Counted from the stretch's first letter, positions 7,114-13,965 are shown. The stretch is DNA of 14,188 nucleotides from an uncultured Clostridia bacterium (GCA_959605945.1 CAUHGY010000045.1:1-14188); one strand, 5' to 3'. The notes: generated by a model from the sequence alone, not told the origin. A program made the numbers and translations.

Positions 7114-7132
7114 TTTGCCTCCTTTTGATATA

Positions 7133-7161
7133 ATTTTACACCAATTTGTAAATTTTTGCAA
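7133..7161 (-). promoter_or_regulatory. promoter of the DeoR-family gene
   Basis: On the minus strand TTGCAA (7161-7156), a 17-base spacer and TAAAAT (7138-7133) form a good sigma-A promoter. The transcript would start near 7127, giving a leader of about 100 bases. Confidence 0.6.
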
Positions 7162-7242
7162 CCCCTGGCGAACAAAGCCGCCGCTTTTTATGTTAAAATT
7201 TTTCTTTTTTTGTTTTTAATTTTATTTTACCGACGATTTTTA

Positions 7243-7271
7243 TTGATTTTACGGCATTTTACGGCTATAAT
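7243..7271 (+). promoter_or_regulatory. promoter of serS
   Basis: TTGATT (7243-7248), a 17-base spacer and a perfect TATAAT (7266-7271) make a strong sigma-A promoter, with very T/A-rich DNA upstream (about 7190-7240). The transcript would start near 7278, which rules out the ATG at 7275 as the serS start. The leader is only about 15 bases. The spacer is built from a tandem repeat of ATTTTACGGC (7246-7255 and 7256-7265). Confidence 0.75.
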
Positions 7272-7292
7272 ATTATGCGGGAGTGCTTATTT

Positions 7293-8576
7293 ATGTTGGA
7301 TTTAAAGAAAATAAAAGAAAACAAAGAAGAAATAACCGAACTTCTGGCGAGAAAAGGCTGCATCGTCGATTTTGACGAAATTATTTCGCTTGACGAACAG
7401 CGCAGAAAAATAATCGCCGAAGCCGAAAAATACAAAGCGGAAAGAAACAAAGTTTCATCACAGATTCCCGCCATGAAAAAAGCGGGAAAACCCGTTGACG
7501 GCATATTTGCGGACATGCGTGCGCTGGGCGACAAAATCGCAAAGTGCGACGCGCTTCAGGGCGAACTCGAAAAAAAAGTATTCGATATGCTCGCCGCTCT
7601 CCCCAACGTGCCGGACAAAGACCTTCTTCCCGGCGAAAAGGAAAACAACAAGGTAATAAAAACAGCGGGCGAAAAACCCGAATTTTCCTTTCCCATGCAA
7701 AACCACGTGGATCTCTGCACCAATCTCGGGATAATCGATTATGCCCGCGGCACTAAACTTTCGGGCGGCGGATTCTGGCTTTACAGGGGCGACGGCGCAA
7801 AACTGGAATGGGCGCTTTTAAACTTCTTCATTTCAGAACACTTAAAAGACGGCTACGAATTTATTCTTCCCCCCCATCAGCTCGGCTATATGTGCGGTTT
7901 CGGCGCGGGTCAGTTCCCCAAATTTGCCGACGAAGTCTATTGGCTGGACTGCGATTCCGACAGAGAACGAAACCGCTTTATGCTGCCCACGGCGGAAACG
8001 GCGCTTGTAAACATGTACGCCGGCGAAATAATAGACGAAGCCAAACTTCCCATGAAGTTTTTCGCATATACCCCGTGCTACCGCAAGGAAGCCGGCTCTT
8101 ACCGTGCCGAAGAACGCGGCATGATCCGCGGACATCAGTTCAACAAAGTGGAGATGGTGCAGTACGCTCATCCCGAACATTCTGCGGAGGCCTTTGAGGA
8201 ACTGGTGAATAAAGCCGCAAGTCTTATCGAAAAACTCGGCCTGCATTTCCGCATCAGCAAACTCGCCGCAGGAGATTGCTCGGCATCGATGGCGAGAACA
8301 TACGACATCGAAGTGTGGATCCCGAGCATGGGTATTTACAAGGAGGTTTCTTCGGTATCCAACGCCAACGACTATCAGGCGAGAAGAAACAACACAAAAT
8401 ACCGCGATTCCAGAACGGGCAAACCCGCTTACGTGCATACCCTTAACGGCTCCGGCCTTGCAACAAGCCGTGTTTTCCCCGCTCTGATAGAACAGTATCA
8501 GAATGCCGACGGCAGCGTAAACATCCCCGAGGTGCTGCAGCCGTTCATGGGCGGTCAGAAAATAATTAAACGCTGA
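7293..8576 (+). CDS. serS: seryl-tRNA synthetase
   Basis: SerRS charges tRNA-Ser (and tRNA-Sec where present). The 427-residue length is normal. The N-terminal 110 residues form the charged antiparallel coiled-coil arm that holds the tRNA long arm. The class II catalytic domain follows: a TAET serine-binding segment in LPTAETALVNMY (the common form is TAEV/TSE), motif 2 with PCYRKEAGSYRAEERGMIRG, and motif 3 with NGSGLATSRVFPALIEQYQ. The commoner motif 3 wording is GLAVGR; the catalytic Arg is kept here. I start at MLDLKKIKEN, the family's usual N-terminus. GGGAG lies 9 bases before it, and the promoter would start transcription downstream of the ATG at 7275. It is a single-gene unit, divergent from deoR. 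Confidence 0.96.
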   Translation: MLDLKKIKENKEEITELLARKGCIVDFDEIISLDEQRRKIIAEAEKYKAERNKVSSQIPAMKKAGKPVDGIFADMRALGDKIAKCDALQGELEKKVFDMLAALPNVPDKDLLPGEKENNKVIKTAGEKPEFSFPMQNHVDLCTNLGIIDYARGTKLSGGGFWLYRGDGAKLEWALLNFFISEHLKDGYEFILPPHQLGYMCGFGAGQFPKFADEVYWLDCDSDRERNRFMLPTAETALVNMYAGEIIDEAKLPMKFFAYTPCYRKEAGSYRAEERGMIRGHQFNKVEMVQYAHPEHSAEAFEELVNKAASLIEKLGLHFRISKLAAGDCSASMARTYDIEVWIPSMGIYKEVSSVSNANDYQARRNNTKYRDSRTGKPAYVHTLNGSGLATSRVFPALIEQYQNADGSVNIPEVLQPFMGGQKIIKR

Positions 8577-8593
8577 AATTCAGCTTTTCTCCG

Positions 8594-8611
8594 TTCAACA
8601 GTTGAATTTTT
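8594..8611 (+). terminator. weak terminator-like hairpin after serS
   Basis: TTCAA and TTGAA pair around CAG and are followed by TTTTT, 18 bases after the serS stop. An outer pairing of AAATTCA with TGAATTT could lengthen it. The stem is short and A/T-rich, so the stronger hairpin at 8671-8703 is the likelier end of the transcript. Confidence 0.3.
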
Positions 8612-8670
8612 ATCCCGACGATAGATTTTTACTGCAAAAACTGCCTTTATATCATGTCAAATAATTATCT

Positions 8671-8703
8671 ACCCCGTGCGGCGCATAATGCGCCGCACGG
8701 GGT
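8671..8703. terminator. strong hairpin between convergent serS and the zinc-ribbon gene
   Basis: A perfect 15-bp stem (8671-8685 with 8689-8703) surrounds TAA. TCTATTTTG follows on the plus strand and AGATAATTATTTG on the minus strand. It sits between two convergent genes and probably ends both transcripts, although neither T-tract is ideal. Confidence 0.75.
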
Positions 8704-8788
8704 TCTATTTTGCCGATTATTTTTTAAAAAATGCGATAACTCTACCGAAAACGAAAGCACGAATAATTTTGATTAAAACTAAAAATAA

Positions 8789-9172
8789 TTAAATATAAAT
8801 TCCCGCCGCCATTAACATAGGTTTGAAAATGAAAGCATACAGTATAGCCACCGCGCCGCAGACCACTCCGGCTATCGCCATGCCCTTGCCGCGGCAGCCT
8901 TTCTTTTGGATAATAATAAGCCCGATAAGCGACAGAACGAACCCGGTTATTCCTATAAGCCCGAAAATATCAAAAAACATTGACACCAGCGACACTATAA
9001 AACCAGCAAGTCCCAATCCGTTGAATTTGGCTTTTTCCTGCGGTTGATTTTCCGCGGGCGCGCCGACAGGCGGTTGATTTTCAACAGATGATGCACACCC
9101 CGTGGCAATACCGCAATAGGGGCAAACTATCGCATCATCCGGAATCTCTTTCCCGCATTTTCTGCAAAACAT
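8789..9172 (-). CDS. zinc-ribbon membrane protein (DUF4190-like)
   Basis: The 127-residue protein starts with a four-cysteine zinc ribbon (C3, C6, C17, C20, in MFCRKCGKEIPDDAIVCPYCG). A Pro/Gln/Asn-rich linker (about 28-48) with a short internal repeat (ENQPP, ENQPQ) follows. Then comes a membrane part with two segments near 52-86 and a third near 97-120. The spacing of GLAGFIVSLVS, a Gly-rich middle and KGMAIAGVVCGAVAILY is that of DUF4190-type proteins, whose role is unknown. AAGGAG lies about 12 bases before the ATG. The gene diverges from a small XRE regulator across a 104-bp region with repeated operator-like sites, so the regulator probably controls it. Confidence 0.85.
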   Translation of the reverse strand: MFCRKCGKEIPDDAIVCPYCGIATGCASSVENQPPVGAPAENQPQEKAKFNGLGLAGFIVSLVSMFFDIFGLIGITGFVLSLIGLIIIQKKGCRGKGMAIAGVVCGAVAILYAFIFKPMLMAAGIYI

Positions 9173-9220
9173 TTTTTCACGCTCTCCTTTTTTGACATTT
9201 ACTGAATGTCATTTTTATTA

Positions 9221-9249
9221 ATTTTACATAATATAATAAAATTTGTCAA
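9221..9249 (-). promoter_or_regulatory. promoter of the zinc-ribbon gene
   Basis: On the minus strand a perfect TTGACA (9249-9244), a 17-base spacer and TAAAAT (9226-9221) form one of the strongest promoters in the window. Transcription would start near 9214, just before the inverted repeat. Confidence 0.75.
9232..9237 (+). promoter_or_regulatory. -10 box of the XRE gene
   Basis: A perfect TATAAT on the plus strand overlaps the spacer of the opposing promoter. Its best -35 partner is weak (GTCATT at 9208-9213, 18-base spacer), so the regulator gene is probably expressed at a low level, and the two promoters would compete for polymerase. Confidence 0.5.
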
Positions 9250-9276
9250 GCACTGAATGTCAAAAAAAGGGAAATT

Positions 9277-9525
9277 ATGTTTAAAAATAAAGCGCCCGCA
9301 AACAAAAATAATCTCTGCGGCGTAAACGTGGCAACTATAAGAAAAAACAAAACACCGAAAATGTCGCAGCGCGCCCTTGCCGATAAATTGCAGCTTTCGG
9401 GCATAGACGTTGATAAAAACGCCATCCAACGCATCGAGTGCGGCAAGAGATTCGTAACCGACATCGAACTTAAAGCGCTGTCGGAAATACTTGACGTCGC
9501 CATAGACGAGCTTTTAAAACAATGA
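9277..9525 (+). CDS. small XRE-family helix-turn-helix regulator
   Basis: This 82-residue protein is almost entirely one Cro/C1-type DNA-binding domain (about 14-80). Residues VATIRKNKTPKMSQRALADKL carry the first helices; IDVDKNAIQRIECGKRFV holds the recognition helix and the usual R-I-E-x-G-x-R pattern; LKALSEILDVAIDELL is the closing helix. It has no separate sensing domain. AAAGGG lies 6 bases before the ATG. It diverges from the zinc-ribbon membrane protein and lies beside two copies of an 11-bp repeat, so it is probably an autoregulated repressor of that gene. Similar small regulators occur in phages and toxin systems, but no such neighbours are seen. Confidence 0.85.
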   Translation: MFKNKAPANKNNLCGVNVATIRKNKTPKMSQRALADKLQLSGIDVDKNAIQRIECGKRFVTDIELKALSEILDVAIDELLKQ

Positions 9526-9582
9526 CCCGCATGCAACTATCGTTTACAGGCGTTTTGTTTCAAAGTTTATAACCATAACAGC

Positions 9583-9610
9583 CGAAGCCCGAGAAAATTC
9601 TCGGGCTTCG
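9583..9610. terminator. hairpin between convergent XRE gene and barrel-like gene
   Basis: A perfect 13-bp stem (9583-9595 with 9598-9610) closes over AA. No good T-run follows on either strand. Its place between two convergent genes favours a shared terminator. Confidence 0.6.
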
Positions 9611-9652
9611 TTCGGTTAATATCCGTTTAAACAGATTCGTTGTATTATTACG

Positions 9653-10459
9653 TCACACTTCTTCGTCACCGTGAACGTCAATCCATTTGCGGGTAATTTC
9701 CACGGACGAAAGACCTATATCCGCAATGCAGTTGGAACAAAGAATCATGCCGTCTATTTTGCCTTTTTTTATCAGGTCGTACACTCTGTCGAGCTGATAT
9801 TGCATCAGTTCGTCGGGAATGGGTTTGCAATTGCCGTAATCCCACATATACACGCCCGCGAACAGTTTTTTATCTTTACCTATGTATCCCCTGACGCGCT
9901 CTAAATTGGCGTCGAGATCCCTTATATGTTCGCCGTACCACGTCCAGAAGGTCAGCACGTCGACGTAATCGAGATAAGGAATTATTTCGTCTCCGATTTC
10001 ATGTTCGTAAAGCACCGCCCAGAGATCGAGTTTGCGCCCCGCGAGATTATGCAGTTTTTCGTAATAGCCTTTGACCTTTTCGGGCGGAAAAGTTTCCATT
10101 CTCGACGGACTGAAAAAGTCGTCGAGAACGCCGCCGACCACGTTATCGTAACGTTTTGCGAGCTTAACGACTTCGTCTATGTCGCTGCTGCCGTCGGCAA
10201 AAGAAAGCGAGCCGCCGCTGCCGAGCACCGACCACACCACGTTATCCAGCCTGTCGAGCGGAACGGCTTCCTGATCCCAGGGTTTTTCGGGCTGATCGGC
10301 CATCACCACGCGGCACATGTTGGGAATGCCGAAATAAAAACAGCCTTCCACGGGCGTCATGCGCGAAACGGCGGGAAGTTTATAATGATTTTCGGGGAAA
10401 ATTGTATGGGTCCCCGCCGACTGCCCCCAAAGCCAGATGCGTTTTCTGAATGCTGACAT
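9653..10459 (-). CDS. unrecognised cytoplasmic protein, possible TIM-barrel fold
   Basis: I cannot name the family of this 268-residue protein. It has no signal peptide or membrane segment. Its rhythm of strand-like stretches ending in acidic or aromatic residues suggests a (beta/alpha)8 barrel of glycoside-hydrolase type: NVVGGVLDDFF (D113, D114), LDLWAVLYEHEI (E152, E154), VDVLTFWTWYGEH (W172, W174), KLFAGVYMWDYG (W206, D207) and DGMILCSNC near the C-terminus. An early KRIWLWGQSAGTH is also distinctive. Candidate catalytic acids are D113/D114 and E152/E154; this is inference from position only. The ATG has AGAGGTG upstream. It diverges from fhs and has its own extended -10 promoter with an inverted repeat in the spacer. 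A sugar- or glycan-related job is possible but unproven. Confidence 0.75.
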   Translation of the reverse strand: MSAFRKRIWLWGQSAGTHTIFPENHYKLPAVSRMTPVEGCFYFGIPNMCRVVMADQPEKPWDQEAVPLDRLDNVVWSVLGSGGSLSFADGSSDIDEVVKLAKRYDNVVGGVLDDFFSPSRMETFPPEKVKGYYEKLHNLAGRKLDLWAVLYEHEIGDEIIPYLDYVDVLTFWTWYGEHIRDLDANLERVRGYIGKDKKLFAGVYMWDYGNCKPIPDELMQYQLDRVYDLIKKGKIDGMILCSNCIADIGLSSVEITRKWIDVHGDEEV

Positions 10460-10492
10460 AATTCACCTCTGATTTCAAAAACATTTTTCTCA

Positions 10493-10520
10493 ATCATAAC
10501 ACATGCGCAGGCGCATTCAA
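10493..10520 (-). promoter_or_regulatory. promoter of the barrel-like gene with inverted repeat in the spacer
   Basis: On the minus strand TTGAAT (10520-10515), a 16-base spacer and TATGAT (10498-10493) preceded by TGT (extended -10) form a promoter. The spacer region is nearly filled by ATGCGC-AG-GCGCAT (10503-10516), a perfect inverted repeat that could be an operator. Confidence 0.55.
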
Positions 10521-10611
10521 AGCGTTTTTAACGGCATTTTTATGGTAAATGCAGACTTTAATTTTTCCGCAGACATATTTATTCCCGCGTCCGCGGCGTT
10601 AATTTTAACTA

Positions 10612-10625
10612 TGCAAACGTTTGCA
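10612..10625. promoter_or_regulatory. LacI-family / cre-type operator over the fhs -35 box
   Basis: TGCAAACGTTTGCA is a perfect 14-bp palindrome with the central CG and TGnAAnCGnTTnCA pattern of LacI/GalR-family and CcpA (cre) sites. Its last five bases are part of the fhs -35 hexamer, so binding should block the promoter. Confidence 0.7.
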
Positions 10626-10649
10626 AAAAATCATGTTTTAATGTAAAAT
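10621..10649 (+). promoter_or_regulatory. promoter of fhs
   Basis: TTGCAA (10621-10626), a 17-base spacer and TAAAAT (10644-10649) form a sigma-A promoter with the same hexamers and spacing as the deoR promoter. The implied leader is about 20 bases. Confidence 0.7.
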
Positions 10650-10676
10650 AAAAATAACACCGTCGGAGGAAAAAAC

Positions 10677-12347
10677 ATGAATTATAAAAGCGATATCGAA
10701 ATTGCGCAGAGCGTAACCCCAAGACATATTCTTTCCGTCGCCCGCGATGCGGGCATTCCCGAAGAATATATTGAACAATACGGAAAATATAAAGCCAAGA
10801 TCGACCCTTCGTTGATTAAAAACTCCGACCGCAAAGGCAAACTGATACTCGTCACCGCCATCACTCCGACGCCCGCGGGCGAAGGCAAAACCACAACGAC
10901 CATCGGGTTGGCGGACGGACTTAAAGCCACGGGCAGAAACGTCATCGTCGCCATGCGCGAGCCGTCTCTCGGCCCCGTTTTCGGCGTTAAAGGCGGCGCG
11001 GCGGGAGGCGGACGGGCTCAGGTCATCCCCATGGAGGACATCAACCTGCATTTCACGGGCGACTTCCACGCCATAGGCGCGGCCAACAACCTGCTTGCAG
11101 CCATGCTCGACAACCACATCTATCAAGGCAACGCTCTCAACATCGATCCCCGCAGGATCACCTGGAAAAGATGCGTAGACATGAACGACCGTCAGCTGCG
11201 TTTCGTAGTGGACGGGCTCGGCGGCAAAGTCAACGGCACGCCGAGAGAAGACGGTTACGACATAACCGTCGCGTCTGAAATTATGGCGGTGCTGTGCCTT
11301 TCTTCTTCGATAACCGACCTAAAAGCCAGACTTGCACGCATAATAGTCGGCTATACCTACGAAGGCAAACCCGTCACCGCGGGAGACTTAAAAGCGCACG
11401 GCGCGATGGCGGCGCTTTTAAAAGATGCCTTAAAACCAAATCTTGTGCAGACTCTCGAAGGCACGCCCGCGCTCGTACACGGCGGCCCCTTTGCCAACAT
11501 CGCCCACGGATGCAACTCTGTCATGGCGACGAAACTGGCGCTGAGTCTTGCAGACTACGTAGTGACCGAAGCGGGTTTCGGCGCCGATCTCGGCGCGGAA
11601 AAATTTCTCGACATAAAGTGCCGTCTCGCAGGGCTTAAACCCGACGCAGTGGTCATCGTCGCCACCGTGCGCGCTTTGAAAATGCACGGCGGCCTGGATA
11701 AGAAAAATCTCAACACCGAAGATCTTGCGGCGCTCGAAGAAGGCGTGCCCAACCTTCTCCGCCACGTTCACAACATCAAAGACGTCTATAAACTTCCGTC
11801 CGTAGTGGCGATAAACCGCTTCCCCGCCGACACCGACAAAGAAATAAATCTTATAATAGACAAATGCAAGAGGCTGGGCGTCAACGTAGTGCTTTCGACC
11901 GTCTGGGCGGACGGCGGCAAGGGCGGAACTGCGCTTGCAGACGAAGTTGCGCGGCTTTGCGAAATCAAAAACAACTTCACCATGAGTTATGAAAGCAACG
12001 CTTCCATAAAAGACAAGATCCACGCCGTGACAACCAAAATTTACGGCGGCGACGGCGTAAATTACACCGCGGAAGCGGAAAAACAAATTCAAACTCTTAC
12101 AGAACTCGGATTTTCGGGCCTTCCCGTATGCATCGCCAAAACGCAGTATTCTTTTTCTGACGACATGACCAAACTCGGCGCGCCCGATGGCTTCAGAATA
12201 ACCGTGCGCTCGGTCAAAGTTTCGGCAGGCGCGGGTTTTACGGTAGTTCTGACGGGCGACATAATGACCATGCCGGGGCTTCCCAAAATTCCCGCCGCGG
12301 AGCGCATCGACGTCGACGAAAACGGCAGAATAAGCGGGCTGTTTTGA
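10677..12347 (+). CDS. fhs: formate-tetrahydrofolate ligase
   Basis: The enzyme joins formate to tetrahydrofolate with ATP, giving 10-formyl-THF for purine synthesis, initiator-tRNA formylation or, in acetogens, the methyl branch of the Wood-Ljungdahl pathway. The full 556-residue length is normal. Seen: the ATP-binding loop TPTPAGEGKTTT (63-74), REPSLGPVFGVKGGAAGGG near 93-111, the FTGDFHAIGAANNLLAA segment, and GGPFANIAHGCNS near 273-285. All are typical and intact. GGAGGA lies 6 bases before the ATG. No other Wood-Ljungdahl gene (folD, metF, acs cluster) adjoins it, so a housekeeping one-carbon role is likelier here than acetogenesis. A perfect LacI/CcpA-type operator overlaps its promoter. 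Confidence 0.97.
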   Translation: MNYKSDIEIAQSVTPRHILSVARDAGIPEEYIEQYGKYKAKIDPSLIKNSDRKGKLILVTAITPTPAGEGKTTTTIGLADGLKATGRNVIVAMREPSLGPVFGVKGGAAGGGRAQVIPMEDINLHFTGDFHAIGAANNLLAAMLDNHIYQGNALNIDPRRITWKRCVDMNDRQLRFVVDGLGGKVNGTPREDGYDITVASEIMAVLCLSSSITDLKARLARIIVGYTYEGKPVTAGDLKAHGAMAALLKDALKPNLVQTLEGTPALVHGGPFANIAHGCNSVMATKLALSLADYVVTEAGFGADLGAEKFLDIKCRLAGLKPDAVVIVATVRALKMHGGLDKKNLNTEDLAALEEGVPNLLRHVHNIKDVYKLPSVVAINRFPADTDKEINLIIDKCKRLGVNVVLSTVWADGGKGGTALADEVARLCEIKNNFTMSYESNASIKDKIHAVTTKIYGGDGVNYTAEAEKQIQTLTELGFSGLPVCIAKTQYSFSDDMTKLGAPDGFRITVRSVKVSAGAGFTVVLTGDIMTMPGLPKIPAAERIDVDENGRISGLF

Positions 12348-12415
12348 GACAGTCCGCCCCCTTCGGCGTGCTTTCGGTCCCATATCGAAAAAAATCAAAT
12401 CAAAAATAATTTAAA

Positions 12416-12575
12416 TTGGTAAATTATAAAACTAAACATATATATCGACGCTTTTTTTAAAAATTAAGCGGCCGCCTCTTTTTTGCAATCCAGACAGGGA
12501 ATTTTTAACGCGGCGAAAGAATCACGGCGCACATGCCTCGCGAGCAAGGCAGTGCGCTTATCTATTTTACTTTTT
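12416..12575 (+). ncRNA. possible small RNA between promoter-like and terminator-like elements
   Basis: TTGGTA (12416-12421), a 17-base spacer and TATATA (12439-12444) could start a transcript near 12451. A hairpin at 12527-12557 followed by T-rich sequence could end it after about 110-125 bases. Each element is modest alone, and the hairpin may simply end the fhs mRNA. No RNA family was recognised. Confidence 0.2.
12527..12557 (+). terminator. bulged hairpin with T-rich tail, probable end of the fhs transcript
   Basis: GCGCAC pairs with GTGCGC and TGCCT pairs with AGGCA, with one bulged A between the two helices and an eight-base loop. TTATCTATTTTACTTTTT follows. It lies about 180 bp after the fhs stop, with no better terminator nearer. 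Confidence 0.5.
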
Positions 12576-12992
12576 CGGTTAATTTTTCTATAAGACCGTT
12601 AAGGTCGGCATAAACCTTCAGTTAGGAGCGCAATAAAAAAGTCAAAATTACCGTGATGAAACCAACTTGCTGCACAGGTTTTAGCAAAAAGTAAGAAAGC
12701 CCGATTTCGCACGCTTGCGATATGCAAGACAGGCAAATATTCATCGCAAACAGACGGAATAAACGTAAGATTTTTGCGAAAGCGCTTGGGAAAGCATATC
12801 CGCTTTCGTAACGGCGCCCGCGCACGGCGGCGAGAACTTTTATCGGTTGGAAGAATAATAAAAGGTCGGCAACGGTTTCCTGCAACGACGGATTTTGCCC
12901 TGTAAATTTTCTGTATGAAACTATGGATACTTAATCAGAATGTTCCGATTGCATTATATCGGTTGCGCTTAACGGTAGAATTCACCTATAAT

Positions 12993-13030
12993 AAAAAGCG
13001 AGAAGATTTTTGAAAATCTTCTCGCTTTTT
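12993..13030. terminator. strong bidirectional terminator of the EFR1-type gene
   Basis: A perfect 18-bp inverted repeat (12993-13010 with 13013-13030) has AAAAA on its left end and TTTTT on its right, so each strand reads a G/C-containing stem ending in a T-run. It lies 45 bp beyond the stop of the minus-strand EFR1-type gene and blocks read-through from the left as well. Confidence 0.85.
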
Positions 13031-13074
13031 GGATTTCAGGTATTGCCCTTAACGGCTACCTTTAAAACCGCGTT

Positions 13075-13920
13075 TTATTCGTCCGCATCTTCATACTTAT
13101 GAAAATATTTCAGATAATATTTTCTGCAAAATCTGCAAATCTCGTCATCTTCTGCGGGCGCGGCATCCCAACCGTAAAAACCGTTGACGCGCCAGCCGTT
13201 AAATATCGACGGGCGGACCGCATCTTTCGGGCAGGAAAACACACAGCCCATACATCCGACGCAATTTTTTCCGAAAACCGGCTTTCCTTCCCGCATCGCA
13301 ATGTTTTTTTGTCTGCACTGCCTTACGCATAATCCGCAGCCGACGCAATCTTTTGTAACTTTAAAATGCCTTCCCACAATAGGCATTGCCGGATGTTCCA
13401 CGCGAAGGACAAAAGAAACAAACCGCCCGAACAGCCCGACGCTATGCAAATTCTCTTTTTTACCCGAAATGATATCCGCTTCGGGCGGAACGCGCAATTT
13501 AACGACATTCCACATGCGGGCCGCCATGCCGTCCGAATGTTTGAAAATTATATTATACGGCATCACGTATGAAAAACCGCCCATCACGCGATATCCTTTC
13601 TTTTTTGCAATGCGCTGCGGGCGCACGAACGCCGCATTGTTTAAGCCGAGCGGTTCACCCGAAGTTTGAATAAAATAAATGGGCGTATTATCTTTCGCAA
13701 CGGGAAGCGACTTCATAAAAGCAAGCACAGGCGCCGGCATGTTGAATGCATGAACGGGATAGCCGACGATGACGCAATCGCTGCCGTTATTTACCGCTGC
13801 ATCTTTACCGAGAAAAGTTAAACTCACTTCGTTGCCCGATTTTTGCAAGGTTTCGGCAAGATACTCGCATACGCGCTCAGTATTTCCCGTTCCGGAATAT
13901 ATATAAAAATCAATCTTCAT
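13075..13920 (-). CDS. EFR1-type flavodoxin/ferredoxin fusion protein
   Basis: The 281-residue protein joins a flavodoxin-like domain (about 1-150) to a two-cluster ferredoxin domain, the EFR1 layout common in Clostridia. Seen: the FMN phosphate loop YSGTGNTERV (8-17), IVGYPVHAFNMP (51-62), and two [4Fe-4S] motifs (C192-C195-C198-C202 and C220-C223-C226-C230). The first motif ends in CRQ rather than the usual CP. Two further cysteines near the end (C262, C265, in ICRFCRKYY) are extra. It would carry electrons in the cytoplasm; its partners are unknown. The only ribosome-binding candidate is a weak AGG about 12 bases before the ATG, so expression may be low. It is a single-gene unit ended by the hairpin at 12993-13030. 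Confidence 0.9.
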   Translation of the reverse strand: MKIDFYIYSGTGNTERVCEYLAETLQKSGNEVSLTFLGKDAAVNNGSDCVIVGYPVHAFNMPAPVLAFMKSLPVAKDNTPIYFIQTSGEPLGLNNAAFVRPQRIAKKKGYRVMGGFSYVMPYNIIFKHSDGMAARMWNVVKLRVPPEADIISGKKENLHSVGLFGRFVSFVLRVEHPAMPIVGRHFKVTKDCVGCGLCVRQCRQKNIAMREGKPVFGKNCVGCMGCVFSCPKDAVRPSIFNGWRVNGFYGWDAAPAEDDEICRFCRKYYLKYFHKYEDADE

Positions 13921-13965
13921 AGAACTTTATGACCTATGCATGTCTTTCTTATATCCGCATAACCG

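Larger units (their letters stand above)
9193..9262. promoter_or_regulatory. two operator-like repeats between the zinc-ribbon gene and the XRE gene
   Basis: ACTGAATGTCA occurs at 9201-9211 and again at 9252-9262, 51 bp apart, close to five helical turns. The first copy is part of a perfect inverted repeat (TGACATT and AATGTCA around TACTG, 9193-9211). It falls just inside the zinc-ribbon transcript, while the second falls just inside the XRE transcript. That placement suits a repressor blocking both promoters. Confidence 0.6.
12348..13074. other. 727-bp stretch without a convincing gene
   Basis: The first part (to about 12480) is A/T-rich, with a possible promoter at 12416-12444. A terminator-like hairpin lies at 12527-12557. 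A minus-strand frame from 12617 to 12561 reads LKVYADLNGLIEKLTEKVK before a stop, which looks protein-like but has no start and an in-frame stop just before it; it may be a gene remnant. An 87-codon minus-strand frame (12622-12885, TTG start, no ribosome-binding site) is unconvincing. An 8-bp inverted repeat (CGAAAGCG at 12777-12784, CGCTTTCG at 12801-12808) and the strong hairpin at 12993-13030 complete the region. Confidence 0.6.

Noticed and set aside
7275..7292. Upstream ATG for serS at 7275
   Set aside because: The predicted transcript starts near 7278, and the family's usual start (MLDLKK) is at 7293 with GGGAG before it.
11430..12398. 322-codon minus-strand frame opposite fhs
   Set aside because: It is a shadow of the intact fhs gene, created by G/C-rich codon positions.
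12622..12885. 87-codon minus-strand frame in the gene-free stretch
   Set aside because: It has a TTG start, no ribosome-binding site and no recognisable domain; it is kept only as a possible remnant.
12963..12992. Promoter-like TTGCGC - 18 bases - TATAAT on the plus strand
   Set aside because: Transcription would start inside the strong terminator stem at 12993-13030 and no gene follows on that strand, so it is probably chance A/T-rich sequence.
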